From Thraustochytrium sp. TN22 (lineage: Eukaryota > Sar > Bigyra > Thraustochytrida > Thraustochytriidae), in the NCBI GenBank assembly GCA_013306675.1, contig JABLUY010000179.1, positions 1 to 64,000 on the forward strand: 64,000 bases of DNA, read 5' to 3'. The notes beneath the pieces are model-generated. The model was not told where the DNA came from. It worked only from the letters and a program-made list of their open reading frames with translations, and made no database searches. The position numbers were made by a program, and so were the translations under genes. Of the stretch, positions 35,515-46,708 are shown piece after piece; positions within the stretch are counted from its first letter, which is position 1; every line of letters begins with the position of its first letter.

Positions 35515-37080
35515 TCACCAGCGATTCCTAGAGCGCTCCAAGATGGCGGCGATGCCGTCCGAGGTGGTGGCGGTGGCTGCGCTGGCGCCGTTGGCAAGGC
35601 CCGGCGAGCGACCAGTGCGGGGCGAGCGGCCCGGGGAGCGGCCCGGCGTGGACGGCGGCGTCTTGCTGTCCTCGTACTGCACGCGCTGCAAAAGCTTGTT
35701 CGAGTACGGGTGGCCACCGGAGGCGCCGCCCGACACACCGCTGGTGGCACCGCTGGGCCCGGCATGCAGGCCGCGCGGGTCGGTGACCTCGGAGAAGGCC
35801 TGGCGGCGGAAGGAGTGCAACAGCGCGTTTTCAGCGTCCTCGATGCCGCCCGGGTCAGAGCCCAGGTCAAAGTCAGCGGACTGCGTGCGGCGCTCAAAGG
35901 CGCCCAGGTGCAGCAGGTGGTCCATATGCGAGAGGTTGGCATGCAAAATGTCGCTGAGCTCCTGCTGCGTGTGCACCTCGCGGTGCGCGACAAGGTAGAC
36001 GCCCCAGCACATGAGGCAGACTCCGGAGAGAAAGCCAATCCAGTCCGGCGTGGTGAAGGCCTTGTAGGTTTTGTAAAAGAGCACGCCCGAAACGATGGTG
36101 GCGAGCGTGCCGACGATCTCGTAAATGGGCACCACGAGCCCTTGCTCGAAGGCGCCAAGGCCGACGTTGAGCAGCGCCAGCTGGCTGACCAGCATGCAGA
36201 TCCAGAGCACGACCAGAAAGGTGGCCTCCGGCGAGTCGAATTGGTTGTCGCCCTTGATGGACCTTGATATGAGCGTGGTCGACACCTTGGAGAGCGTGGC
36301 GCAAAAGGCCGCCATGAAGCCGCACAGGCCGGCGATGAGCGCCGCGTTTAGGTTGCCCGTCTTATGGTTGCGCCAGTTCTTGACGAGGAAGAGCGAGGTG
36401 ATGAACATGCTCACCATCATGAAGCCGCCCCAGATGCAGTACGGCGCCTCGGCCCAGCGGTGCAGCAGTTCGCGTGCGTCCATCTTGTTTTCGGGCGTCT
36501 CCGGCGTGAACACCACCGCCACGCACGACCCGAGGATGAGAATGGCGCAGTGCAGCGCGTCCCAGCGTTGCACCACGGCGCCGAAGGAGCCCAGTTGCGT
36601 GGGCGGCCGCACGTGGAAGGACTCCTTAAAGATGAAGACCGAGAGCGCCGCGTTCCACACTAGCGTGAAGTTGCTTAGCAGCGCCACGTTCGTTTGCGAA
36701 GTCAGCGACATGGCGAAGAGCTCCAGTACGTTGCCCATGATGAAAATGCCGAGTCCCAGCAGCCAGCCGAAGTTGCTCAGCAGCTCGCAGCTGTCCGGCA
36801 CCTGAGTGTCGTTGATGGCATTCGCCTCGCGCATGCTGTGCTCGGTAAACACCGTCATCATCTCGCTGTCCGTCTCGTCTTCCGACATGGACACGTAGCC
36901 GCCACCGCGCTCCGCGCCGTCCTCGTCGCTGTTGCGCCGCAGGCCCACGGCCGACGTCAACCTGTTTGTCTCAATCAGCTTCATCACCGCCACCTTTTGC
37001 ACCGCTAGCCCGGCAACCGTGCAAAGGTCGGCGCCCAGCACCTCCACCAGCGCTCCGATCAGCGTGTACAGGTTCATCAT
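35515..37080 (-). CDS. NIPA/DUF803-family magnesium transporter-like protein
   Basis: A 521-residue protein with about nine hydrophobic helices. Helix 1 (TLIGALVEVLGADLCTVAGL) is followed by VQKVAVMKLIE; a charged loop (about 45-95) precedes LLGLGIFIMGNVLELFAMSL and NVALLSNFTLVWNAALS, the region that identifies NIPA-type transporters. Later helices include CGFMAAFCATLSKVST and VPIYEIVGTLATIVSG. The cytosolic C-tail (about 370-521) is Ser/Gly-rich with several TPGRSPGRSP sites that could be phosphorylated. NIPA proteins move Mg2+ in animals; substrate here is inferred. Start at the tandem ATG ATG at 37080. Confidence 0.8.
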   Translation of the reverse strand: MMNLYTLIGALVEVLGADLCTVAGLAVQKVAVMKLIETNRLTSAVGLRRNSDEDGAERGGGYVSMSEDETDSEMMTVFTEHSMREANAINDTQVPDSCELLSNFGWLLGLGIFIMGNVLELFAMSLTSQTNVALLSNFTLVWNAALSVFIFKESFHVRPPTQLGSFGAVVQRWDALHCAILILGSCVAVVFTPETPENKMDARELLHRWAEAPYCIWGGFMMVSMFITSLFLVKNWRNHKTGNLNAALIAGLCGFMAAFCATLSKVSTTLISRSIKGDNQFDSPEATFLVVLWICMLVSQLALLNVGLGAFEQGLVVPIYEIVGTLATIVSGVLFYKTYKAFTTPDWIGFLSGVCLMCWGVYLVAHREVHTQQELSDILHANLSHMDHLLHLGAFERRTQSADFDLGSDPGGIEDAENALLHSFRRQAFSEVTDPRGLHAGPSGATSGVSGGASGGHPYSNKLLQRVQYEDSKTPPSTPGRSPGRSPRTGRSPGLANGASAATATTSDGIAAILERSRNRW

Positions 37081-38267
37081 CCCTGCCCGCCTCTAGTAGC
37101 TAGACGCGCGAGCGTCGGGCAGGGCAGAGCAGGCCAGGCGCAGCGCAGCGGAGCGCAGCGCACGGTTTGGTGCGGTGCAGCAGAACGAGCCCGCTGCTGC
37201 GCCCTCTGCCCACCTCTTGCGCGCTCCTCGCGCGACGCTAACCAGGTCCTTCGCTCGCCTCGAGCTGCACTGCCCTGCACAGCGTTGCCCGCGCCTCGCC
37301 TCGCCTCGCCTCGCCTCGCCTCGCCTCGCGCGCCGCGCTCCTGCGCTGCGCCTCGAGGCGAGGTGGTCACGAGCCTGGTCGCCGCCGCCGTCGCCGCCGC
37401 CGCCGCCGCCGCCGCACCTCGCCTCGCCTCGCGTCGCCGCGCCCGTCCCAGCGCAGCCGTGCCGCGCCGCGCCGCGCCGCGCCGCGCCGCCGCCGCCCGG
37501 AGCGCGCCGCGCGCGCGGCCAGTTGCGCGCCTGCGCCGCGCGAGCGCGAGGCGCGAGGCGGACTCCGCCTCGGCGCCGCGGGCGGGTTGAGAGAGAGAGA
37601 GAGAGAGTCAACGCCACGCCAAGAAGAAAGAACTTCAGGTCGCGTTGCTTGCAGCTGCTTGCAGCAAACAAGCAAGCCACGAGATCGGAGAGCTGGCCTG
37701 AGCGCCTTGGAACTCTGTCACAGGCGCGGCCGCCGGCTCCACGTTGTCGAGCTGCTTCGCTTCGTTGGTTTCGCGCTTCTGGAGCTGCTCTGATAGCTAG
37801 CTAGCTGCTCGTTCGCTCTACTAGCTGAAGCAGCTGCCGAGGGGGGCAACTGGCACGGCGAGCATTCGCGGCCACGCCCGGGCCAGCTGCGCCCGCATTG
37901 ACATGTGAGTGACTGTGAACTCTTGTCGTCACTCATGTTCGTCTTGGACAGTCGAGTATCAGCGAGCAATACTCGTGATGGAAGCCGTGCTCATGAGTCG
38001 GGTGCGCCAAGTTCGTTCTCGACCGAGGTCAGCTAGCTACCTGGGAGCGCCGGCCAGCGCGGCGGCGCCAGGACGTTTGCAGATGTTCAGCACACCTTTG
38101 TGCTCAGATCGGTGTCCATTGGTCTCGTTAGTGTGCGCGAGACTTGGCATGGACAGGAATTCACGACGAGCTTCGCAGTCCCACGTGCGGTCCTAGGTGA
38201 TCTCTGCAAGACTTGGATCTACCTGCCTTCTGCAGTGCATGCGTGTGCGTTTATCTCTCTCCTACTT
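37081..38267. other. 1.2-kb intergenic region with simple repeats
   Basis: Promoter side of the NIPA gene and 3' side of the acetyltransferase gene. It holds a CCTCG pentamer repeat (37290-37330), GCCGCC and GCGCC repeats (37380-37500), a GA-repeat (37590-37607) and AGCTAGCT motifs (37793-37806). No gene recognised on either strand. Confidence 0.5.
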
Positions 38268-38812
38268 TCATGGCTGGGGCTCAGAAACGCTGGCAGTCGC
38301 GGTACGCTGGCCAGCGACCGGAGTGACAGCCTTGAGGCCTTGGCGCAAGGCCTTCTTCTGGTAGTGCATAAGAATGAGGGAAGAGTGCTTGGCGCGGCGC
38401 AGTTCGTCGAACTGGATGCAATTGTGCTTGCAAATGTCGAGGAATGCCATGCGCGTGTCGAAGATGCCAGGCGGCAGCACTGGGTCCGGGTCGCTGGTGT
38501 CGCGCTTGATAAGGAGCCCGTCGAGATCGGTCACGGCAGAGGGCTGTGAGGCGAGATCGGCCGGGTCGTTGAGCTGAAGCACGAGGAAGTTCTCCGCCAT
38601 GGGCTTGATGGACGCGGCGAGGCGGCGCATGAGCCAATCGTTGCGCTGCTGCGGCGACGCGAAGCCCTTGGACAGGTCGACCTGCTGCAGGTCGGCCGTG
38701 GGCGCCACCTTCCACGTGGGCGCGTTCACGGGCTGTAGCGTGCCGCCCTTGCCCTCCGCCGCCACCTGCGGCGCCTCGGCGGCGGACGCATCGCTGTTGT
38801 CCGCCGCGGAAA

Positions 38813-38843
<31 letters not shown>

Positions 38844-41489
38844 TTGTGCCGTGGACGACGGCCGACTCCCGACGCCGGTGACGCCAACGCCCCGCAGGAG
38901 CGTGGCGTGCGTGTGCACGCCCCAGACCTCGCGCCACCAGACGGCAATCTGCTCGTCGCAGGAGGACTGCAGGGGCGCGTCGGCAGTGTCACGCGGGTTG
39001 CGCAAGATGTTGAGCAGCGATTCGACCTCGTTCGGCAGGTAATCACCGTAAAAGTACGGCACGGACTCGAGCGGCGCTTTGATGCGCGCCGCAGGCCCGT
39101 CCAGCGCGCCGGCCGCCGCGGCGGCCACCGTGGGCGAGATGGCCTCGGAGGCCTGCTGTCCGCGGCCACGCCCCCCGCCGCGACCGCGCGCCGCGCGGGT
39201 GTTGAGCAGCGGCTTGAAGTTTGACAAGTGCTTGTCGTAATAGTTTGTCTCAGACAGCACGACGCCCTCGTCCTTGCACTGCTGCACGATCTGTGCGTAC
39301 CACTTGCGCAGGCGCTCAATACCGGGCGACCGCTGCCACTTGGGGTGGCAGTACAAAATGTAAGCATCGCCGCGCTGGGGCGGGCAGGCCCAGATGTAGC
39401 ACGTCTCGAAGCCGCGTGCCTTGCACCAGCGAAAGTAGCTTACCATGACCTGCTGGAAGAGCGCCGTGCGGTAGCTCGCTGGCTCAATGTACACCACCGA
39501 ATCCAGGTACGAAACGTAAATGCACCGCCGATTCGGCGGCGGACATGCGGCGCCGTACTCCTGCACGTAGAGCACGAAGCACAGCACGTCCACGCCGTCG
39601 ATGCGCTTGAAGAGCAGCACAGTCTTGGACCGGCACGGAAACCGCTGCGACAGACGGTCGCCCGCATACGCCGGTGCGCACGACATGCGCTGCGCCTCAA
39701 TCCAACGCAGTGCGCGCGCTTCGTACTCCGTCACGAACTCGCGGCTCGACACCACGCGCAGCGAGATGGACGCCGCCTCCTCCTCGGACACTAGCTCTCG
39801 CGCCTTGGCGCGCACCTGCGCCTCCAAGTACGCACCCATGTTTGTGTGCGGCAGCGAGTCCGCCCACGGGTCCGCGTTGCGCAGCACGCCCTCCACGGTC
39901 TCCGCCACCGCCGCCGTCGCCGCTGCTGCCGCAGGTGGAGACGCCGGTGAGGACGCCGTTGGCCCGAGTTTCCCGTTCTCGGGGTGCGGACTGGCGTCGC
40001 CGTTCTGGCCGGCCTCCGCGGTCTCCTTGGTCTCCTCGGCGCCCTCTGTGACGAAGCGCGCGCGCTTCGCGACCGGCGTATCTTCCGGCTGCACGCAGGC
40101 GTCTTCCGCATCCTGCGGGCGGCGCTTCTTTGAGGTTGACGCATCCGCCCGCAGGTGCCGCAGCGCGTCACGCTGGCCGCGCTCCAGGACCACACAGACG
40201 GCACAGCGCACGAGGGCCGAGTCGCGCACGATGCTGCGGTGGTAGAGCGTGCAGATCTGGTGCACGCGCCGCCGGCAGTGGTCGCACTGCACCCACGGCT
40301 CGCGGAAGACCTCGTTGTTGACACGGCGCTCCAGGTCGCTCTTCTGAATGCTTTGGCCCAGTACGCCAATGAAGGACTCCGGCAGCGCCGTGTAGCACCG
40401 GTTGCACCAGTGCTGACCGCGGTCCCCGCCAAGCCGGTAATAGACCGCGTTGCGGTTGATGCGTGCCTTGCAAGGCGCACTGCAACGCAGCACGGGCTCT
40501 TGGAAGTGCAGGCATCGCTGCCCACAAAGTTCGCACGTGTCGCCCTCGCACACCTCGCACGTATGCGCGCGGGACTCCGCTTCCTGCGCCTCGTGCTCTG
40601 CGACCAGCTTGCCGTAGTCCGTCTCAAAGAGCTCCAGCAGCTTCTTCGCGGATTGATGCACAGCGAATTTCGACGGGTTGAACAGCATCGCGTTGCTAAA
40701 CACGAGCCGCACGTCCCGCGCGAACGACTCCATGTCGTCATACGCAAGCGAGTACAGCTTGTCGCGCACCGTGCCCAGGTCCATGGGCTCCTTGACGATG
40801 TCACGGTACGTGGGCAGGTTGAGCGCCACCGGGTCCACCGGGTAGTTGAAGACGCCCCGATTCAACCGATGCTCCAGGAGCCGGCGCACCAGCAGCGTCA
40901 GCGGCGACCGCACGTGGTTTGCGCCGCGGGCTAGATCCTCCACGTGCCGTCGCACTTCCTCATCCGTCAGGAGCGCGCCGCCCACCACGGACAGACGCTC
41001 CATCTCCGCGGCACTAAGCGCGGGCCTCTTCTTCACTGGCGTCCTCGGAGGTTTGCTAGGCTGGGGCGAGAGCGCCTGCTGCTCATGTTGTTGGTGCTCT
41101 TGCGCCTGCGGCTCCGAAGCTTGCTGCGGCTCCTGCTGCTCTTGCTGCGCAGTCGGCGCTACGGGCGCCTGCGGCCCGGCCTTGAGCGCTGCAGCCGCAG
41201 CAGCCTCCTGCTGCGCCTCAGCGCCATCTTCTCGCACGGCGTATACCGGCGCAGCCTCGCCAAGCGCGGCGCGGGGCTCGCCCTCGCGCTCGCCGCCGGC
41301 CCACGCGCGCCACTCATGCAGCACCTCCGCCTTTTGCTCGCGCAGGCGGTCCGCCGCGTCGCCGCCGCCGCTGTCGCCGCCGCCATGGCCGCCATCATGG
41401 CCGCCATCCCGCGCGCCGGCAGCGGCGTCCGCCGTGCCTGCCGCGGCCGCGCCGCCGGCCGCGGCTGCTTCGGCCGCCGCGCCGGACAT
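38268..41489 (-). CDS. p300/CBP-type histone acetyltransferase with bromodomain
   Basis: A 1073-residue nuclear coactivator-type enzyme that should acetylate histone lysines. In order: an Ala/Gln-rich N-terminus; a bromodomain at about 190-300 (FNYPVDPVALNLPTYRDIV, KEPMDLGTVRDKL, FSNAMLFNPS); Cys-rich zinc segments (CEVCEGDTCELCGQRC, then HWCNRCYTALP and QCDHCRRRVHQICTLY) corresponding to the RING/PHD part of p300; and the KAT11 catalytic block (about 490-800) with RCIYVSYLDSVVYIEP, RGFETCYIWACPP and GDAYILYCHPKWQRSP. The C-terminus has an Ala-Gln repeat. No KIX, TAZ or ZZ domain is obvious. Plants and stramenopiles also have KIX-poor p300-like enzymes. ATG 41489 was chosen; upstream the frame is open only with non-ATG codons. 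Confidence 0.92.
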
Positions 41490-42506
41490 GCCCGCGCCGC
41501 CGCCGCCGCTCGCGCGCGCCGCGCGGGCGAGAGCGCCTGGGCTCGGGGTCTGCTGGCTGGGCGGCAACGGCGACGGCGTCGGCCTCGCCGCCTCCTTCCC
41601 CAGCTACCTGGAGTACCACCACCTCCATACCACGAACTCGGGCCTCGCAGCCTGCCAGTGGGAGCTTCGCAGCGCCTTCTCGGTCGACGACCTTCCGTCG
41701 CCGGCCTCCGTGCAGCTCTGGGAGCGACGGCCCTTGCTTGGATGCGGACACGCGTCGTGGTGGTCATCGTCCTGGCCGGCTACGAGGGCGACGAGGGAGG
41801 AGAGGTACTTGGCTAGCTGCCTGGCCGGCAGTGACTTGATGACGAGGATCTGCGACTTGCCGCCACGCTCGTGCTTCATAGCGAGACCGACGGACATCAC
41901 TGTCACACGAATTGTAGGTTGAGGCTCCGTCGAGCAGCAGCATCCTTGCTGCAACAGCAAGCACGTAAGAGCTTCCCGAGTCTGTTTGCATGCCAGCGAA
42001 GCTGCCGGCTGCAGCATCGCTAGGCTACTCCTGGCCTCCAGGTCCATCACGATCGTTTGTCTCGACAACATGAAGATCACGCAGTGCCTGTGTTGCTGAT
42101 GATCCCCTCTCGTCAAAGCGAAGGCGCTGGAGACGACAAGAACGGAGCAAGAGCAAGCGTACTGCGTCGGCCGCGCCGTACAGCCCAGCGCAGCGCTGCC
42201 CTGCCCAGCGCAGCGTAGCCCAGCGCAGCGCAGCGCAGCGCAGGCAGCACAGCAATCGCGGCATGACTCGGTGAGGCGCCGACTGGATGACGCAGGTGTG
42301 GCCTGCACAGGCAGACCAAGAACGCCGCTGCGCCGCGCAGCGCAGAGGCGCGTGGGCACGGGCGAGGCGCCGCCCTCCTCGCGACCAGGTCGCGCTCGCG
42401 CGCGCCGTGCCGCGGCTCTCCTCTGCTCTCCTCTCCTCTGCTCTGCTCTGCTCTGCTCTGCTCGACTCGGGCGGGCTGCCGACCGCAGGGGAGCCTGAAG
42501 AGCAAG
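41490..42506. other. 1-kb divergent intergenic region
   Basis: Promoter side of both the acetyltransferase (minus) and the first MFS gene (plus). It contains GCGCAGCGCAGC-type repeats (42180-42245) and a CTCTG pentamer repeat (42420-42463). No gene recognised. Confidence 0.5.
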
Positions 42507-44036
42507 ATGGGCTTCCTGAGCGACGTGCGCGGGCTGCGCGCGTGGCAGAACCGCAACGTGCGCGTGGCAATGCTATACACGGCCACTTACAGCTTCGCGC
42601 TGGGCCTCTGGGGCACCTCCGTGCTCAGCGGGTACTTGAAAACCATCCCCCCGGGCAAGAACACGCTCGTGGGCATCGCCGAGGGCCTCCAGGGCACCGT
42701 GCAGGCCATTGCGGCGCTGCCCAGCGGCTACATGGGCGACAAGTACGGCCGCGAGCGTGTGCTGCGCATGGCCAGCGGCGTGGGCGTCCTGACGGTCTGC
42801 GTCTTCCTGCTGACGCTTACGCTTGGCGCGAGCTTCGACGGCAGCGTGTCGAGCGGCACGATCGAGTTCGTGCTCATGTGCGTGTCGCTGAGCATGTTCG
42901 GCTTCTTTGACGGGTCGAGCAGCGGGTCGCTGGAGGCGCTCTTCCACGACTCGCTGCACACCGAGGAGCGCCCCACGGTGACTACGGCCAAGTTTGTCAC
43001 GCGCGTCTTCTTCGCCGCGACCGGCCCCTGCCTGTCCGCGGTGCTCTTCGTGATGATCGGCGACCAGTGGACGCGGCCTGAGCTGCGCACCGTCTTTTAC
43101 GTCGGTGTGAGCCTGACGTTCATTCCGGCGCTCCTGCTCCTGCTGCTCAGCGACAAGTTCACGCTGGGCCACGAGAGCGAGGCGGTGCCGCAGTCGCCCG
43201 AGTTTGGCGTGCCGGACGCCTCGGACTTGACGTACGCCGCGCTGCCGAGCCCGGTGATGACCGCTGCGGCTGTGGACGACGCCGACTTCCACGCGCTCTC
43301 CGATGGCGAAGCGCCGCTCGAGGCGCGCGACGAGGCGGCGGACGACCTGCAGACGCCGCTGAACGGCGGCGCGGCTGCGCCGGCCCGCACGGCGCCCACC
43401 TCCAGCGCGCGCGGCGCCAAGTTCTGGATCCCGCGCATCACGCTCACCTGCGATATTTGCTTCGGCCTCGCGTCTGGGATGACCATCAAGTTCTTCCCGC
43501 TCTTCTTCAAGGAGGAGACCGGCATGTCGCCAGGCCAGGTCAACGCCATCTACGTCGTCACGCCTCTGGCCATTGTCGTCTGCTCCATCATCGCTGCGCG
43601 TCTCATCTCCATCTTTGGCCGCGTGCGCGTGCCCATCCTCTTCAGCGTGGCCGGCATTCTGCTCCTCTTTGCCATGTACTTTATGGGCCAGGACGAGCAC
43701 AAGGTGCTCTGGCGCCGCCCGGCCGTCATCGTGCCGGTCTTTATCCTGCGCACCGCCTTTATGAACTGCTGCGCGCCCATCCGCAAGTCCATCCTCATCG
43801 ACTTCGTCGACAAGAGCAGCCGCGCCTGGTGGAACTCCATGGACTCCGTCGCCCAGTTCTCCTGGAGTGGCAGCGCCGTCCTCGGCGGCTTCATCTGCGA
43901 CCGCTACGGCTACGGCGCCTCCTTTTTGGCCACCGCCATCGTGCAGGCCATCGCCGTCGGCTTCTTCTCCTTTTTGCTCGTTTACCGCGACCGCATCGAC
44001 GGCATCGGCAGGGTCGCTCCGTCCGAGCGCGCCTGA
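42507..44036 (+). CDS. MFS transporter, tandem copy 1
   Basis: A 509-residue major facilitator. GYMGDKYGRERVL (near residues 76-88) is the loop 2-3 signature motif, and about 12 hydrophobic helices are visible. A hydrophilic loop of about 95 residues (about 215-305) between helices 6 and 7 differs most from the neighbouring copy. The second half starts ARGAKFWIPRITLTCDICFG. The substrate is unknown. Downstream (44648) lies a close paralogue with the same start (MGFLS, then RGLRAWQNRNVRV), showing tandem duplication. Confidence 0.88.
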   Translation: MGFLSDVRGLRAWQNRNVRVAMLYTATYSFALGLWGTSVLSGYLKTIPPGKNTLVGIAEGLQGTVQAIAALPSGYMGDKYGRERVLRMASGVGVLTVCVFLLTLTLGASFDGSVSSGTIEFVLMCVSLSMFGFFDGSSSGSLEALFHDSLHTEERPTVTTAKFVTRVFFAATGPCLSAVLFVMIGDQWTRPELRTVFYVGVSLTFIPALLLLLLSDKFTLGHESEAVPQSPEFGVPDASDLTYAALPSPVMTAAAVDDADFHALSDGEAPLEARDEAADDLQTPLNGGAAAPARTAPTSSARGAKFWIPRITLTCDICFGLASGMTIKFFPLFFKEETGMSPGQVNAIYVVTPLAIVVCSIIAARLISIFGRVRVPILFSVAGILLLFAMYFMGQDEHKVLWRRPAVIVPVFILRTAFMNCCAPIRKSILIDFVDKSSRAWWNSMDSVAQFSWSGSAVLGGFICDRYGYGASFLATAIVQAIAVGFFSFLLVYRDRIDGIGRVAPSERA

Positions 44037-44647
44037 AGAAGCGGCCTCCGAAACACCGTCTCGTCAGTTTTTAGTTGGTACTTCGCTTGAAGATTAATCG
44101 CACCAAGCACCGTGACCGTCTCGTGGGCTCTTGCCTTTGAAAGAACGGCGCTCTTCGTCTTGTCTCTTGTCCATGGCGTTGCGCGAGCTGTCGTGGCGCC
44201 CTGTGAGACCATCGCGGTCCCAGCGCCGCAGCATCATGACCGAGTCGCTCTGCGGCGCTGCGGCGCAGAGGATCCTCCTTGCCACGGGGACGCACGACAG
44301 CAGAGACACGGCGGCCCGTCGCGAGCGAGCGAGCGAGCGAGCGAACAAAAGAGAGATTGGATGGTGGTACCAGGCACTATGTCAGTTTGCAGGTCTGCGA
44401 ACACGGTGACGCTGACCACGACTGGCACCTCCTCCCCCAGCCATGACGCGCGCAGACTCGAGTGACCGCCGGAGCGCGGCGGTACGACGGCCCGCGGCGG
44501 TGCGAAGGGGAGCGTGCAGAGGACCGCGGCGCGGCGCCCGCTGCGCTCTGCGCTGCCGAGAGTCCTAGCGACGGCCGAGGACTCGGCCAGGACGTCCAGC
44601 AGAAGCAGCAGCAGCAGCAGCAGCCAAAGCATCACGGTCAAGCGCCC
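44037..44647. other. Intergenic region between MFS copies
   Basis: Contains a GCGAGCGA microsatellite (about 44318-44342) and a CAG repeat (44597-44622) just before the second gene, which is not duplicated upstream of the first. Thus the promoters of the two copies are not alike. Confidence 0.5.
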
Positions 44648-46174
44648 ATGGGCTTCTTGAGCGAGGTTCGCGGGCTGCGCGCGTGGCAGAACCGCAACGT
44701 GCGCGTCGCGCTGCTGTACACGGCGACCTATAGCTTCGCGCTCGGGCTATGGGGCACGTCCGTGCTCAGCGGCTACCTCAAGACCATCCCTCCGGGCAAG
44801 AACACGCTCGTGGGCATCGCCGAGGGCCTTCAGGGCACCGTGCAGGCCATTGCGGCGCTGCCCAGCGGCTACATGGGCGACAAGTACGGCCGCGAGCGTG
44901 TGCTGCGTGTAGCCAGCGGCGTCGGCGTCCTCACAGTCTGTGTGTTTCTGCTGACGCTCACGCTGGGCGCGAGCTTCGACGGCAGCGTGTCGAGCGGCAC
45001 GATCGAGTTCGTGCTCATGTGCGTGTCGCTGAGCATGTTCGGCTTCTTTGACGGGTCGAGCAGCGGGTCGCTGGAGGCGCTCTTCCACGACTCGCTGCAC
45101 ACTGAGGAGCGCCCCACCGTCACCACGGCCAAGTTCGTCACGCGCGTGCTCTTCCGCGCCACCGGGCCCTGCCTGTCCGCGGTGCTCTTCGTGATGATCG
45201 GCGACCAGTGGACGCGGCCTGAGCTGCGCACCGTCTTTTACGTTGGCGTGAGCCTGACCCTCATCCCGGCGCTCCTGCTGCTGCTGCTCAGCGACAAGTA
45301 TACGCTGGGCCACGAGAGCGAGGCGGTGCCGCAGTCCCCCGAGTTCGGCGTGCCAGACGCCTCGGACATGACGTACGCCGCGCTTCCGAGCCCGCCCATG
45401 GCCGCCGCGGCGGTGGACGACGCCGACTTCAACGCACTCTCGGACGGCGAGACGCCGCGCGACCTGGACGACGGCGAGGGCGACGACCTCCGCACGCCAC
45501 TCAACGGCGGTGCGAACAGCCGTGTGGCAAGCAGCGCGCGAGGTGCCAAGTTCTGGATTCCGCGCATCACGCTCACCTGTGACATTTGCTTCGGCCTCGC
45601 GTCCGGCATGACCATCAAGTTCTTTCCACTCTTCTTCAAGGAAGAGACCGGCATGTCGCCCGGCCAGGTCAACGCCATCTACGTTGTGTCGCCTCTCGTG
45701 GTGGTCATCTGCTCCATCGCCGCTACGCGCCTCATCTCGGTCCTTGGCCGTGTGCGTGTGCCCATCCTCTTCAGCTCCAGCGGCATTGTTCTGCTCTTCG
45801 CCATGTACCTCATGGGCCAGGACGAGCACAAGGCGCTCTGGAAGCGGCCGGCCGTCATCGTGCCCATCTTCATCCTGCGCACCGCCTTTATGAACTGCTG
45901 CGCGCCCATCCGCAAGTCCATTCTCATCGACTTTGTCGACAAGAGCAGCCGCGCTTGGTGGAACTCCATGGACTCCGTCTCCCAGTTCTCTTGGAGCGGC
46001 AGCGCCGTCCTCGGCGGCTTCATCTGCGACCGCTACGGCTATGGCGCCTCCTTCTTGGCCACCGCCATCGTACAGGCCATGGCCATTAGTATCTTCTCCC
46101 TGCTCCTGCTCTTCCGCGACCGCATCGACGGAATTGGAAGGGTTGCCGCAGCCGACGACGAGCCGACGGCCTAG
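44648..46174 (+). CDS. MFS transporter, tandem copy 2
   Basis: A 508-residue paralogue of the gene at 42507, aligned end to end without large gaps. It has the same GYMGDKYGRERVL motif and the same helix pattern. Divergence is concentrated in the central loop and in scattered synonymous sites, while 137 bp (44966-45102) are identical to 42825-42961. The ATG was chosen to match copy 1; the frame extends upstream without ATG through a CAG repeat. Confidence 0.88.
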   Translation: MGFLSEVRGLRAWQNRNVRVALLYTATYSFALGLWGTSVLSGYLKTIPPGKNTLVGIAEGLQGTVQAIAALPSGYMGDKYGRERVLRVASGVGVLTVCVFLLTLTLGASFDGSVSSGTIEFVLMCVSLSMFGFFDGSSSGSLEALFHDSLHTEERPTVTTAKFVTRVLFRATGPCLSAVLFVMIGDQWTRPELRTVFYVGVSLTLIPALLLLLLSDKYTLGHESEAVPQSPEFGVPDASDMTYAALPSPPMAAAAVDDADFNALSDGETPRDLDDGEGDDLRTPLNGGANSRVASSARGAKFWIPRITLTCDICFGLASGMTIKFFPLFFKEETGMSPGQVNAIYVVSPLVVVICSIAATRLISVLGRVRVPILFSSSGIVLLFAMYLMGQDEHKALWKRPAVIVPIFILRTAFMNCCAPIRKSILIDFVDKSSRAWWNSMDSVSQFSWSGSAVLGGFICDRYGYGASFLATAIVQAMAISIFSLLLLFRDRIDGIGRVAAADDEPTA

Positions 46175-46273
46175 TCTGGCCCACCACGCAGTCCGTCACG
46201 ATAGCGTTAGTTACAGCAAACTAGGCCTGGGCCAAAGGCCTTTTTGTAAGCAAAGTAGCTAGTAAGTAAGATA

Positions 46274-46468
46274 CCTGGCCGAGACGAGCCATGGACTGGG
46301 CAAAGATAGATGCGCCATGATGCGCCCTGAGTGGGCAGGTCAGGATTATGCGCTCACGGTCCGTGTGAGCAAGACAAGATACTCTTGCCCTGAGTCCAAA
46401 TCAGGGCACTGCAAGGCCTGGCCTGCTTCGTGCAAAATTCCAGCTTGACTAGTAGACACTCGCGAGCC
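46274..46468 (+). repeat. About 195-bp direct repeat, copy 1 (conserved hairpins)
   Basis: Matches 46510-46708 at an offset of 236 bp, about 85-90% identical by eye over the first 135 bp. Two small hairpins are kept in both copies: GCTCAC/GTGAGC around a short loop, and GCCCTGA-loop of 7-TCAGGGC (46387-46407). Neither strand gives a recognisable protein. It may be a non-coding RNA unit or a short non-autonomous element. Confidence 0.7.
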
Positions 46469-46509
46469 GCAAAGGAAGTGGAAGCCTACATAAACGGCCA
46501 CAGCCGATG

Positions 46510-46708
46510 CCTGACCGAGACGAGCCATAGACTGGGCAAGAATAGATGCGCCCTGAGTGGTCAAGTCAGGATTGTGCGCTCACAGTCAGTGTGAGCAAGA
46601 CAAGATACTCATGCCCTGAGTCCAAATCAGGGCACTGCAAGTTGGGGCGGCCGGCCTACAAGGCGAGGCCTGGCCAGCTCCTGCAAGATGCCAGCCTGAC
46701 TCGACACT
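46510..46708 (+). repeat. About 199-bp direct repeat, copy 2 (conserved hairpins)
   Basis: Second unit of the pair. It has an extra 25 bp (about 46642-46666) relative to copy 1. The GCCCTGA/TCAGGGC hairpin is at 46613-46633 and the other stem is GCTCACA/TGTGAGC. A fragment of its 3' end (CGACACTCATCTCATC) recurs near 46997-47012. Confidence 0.7.
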
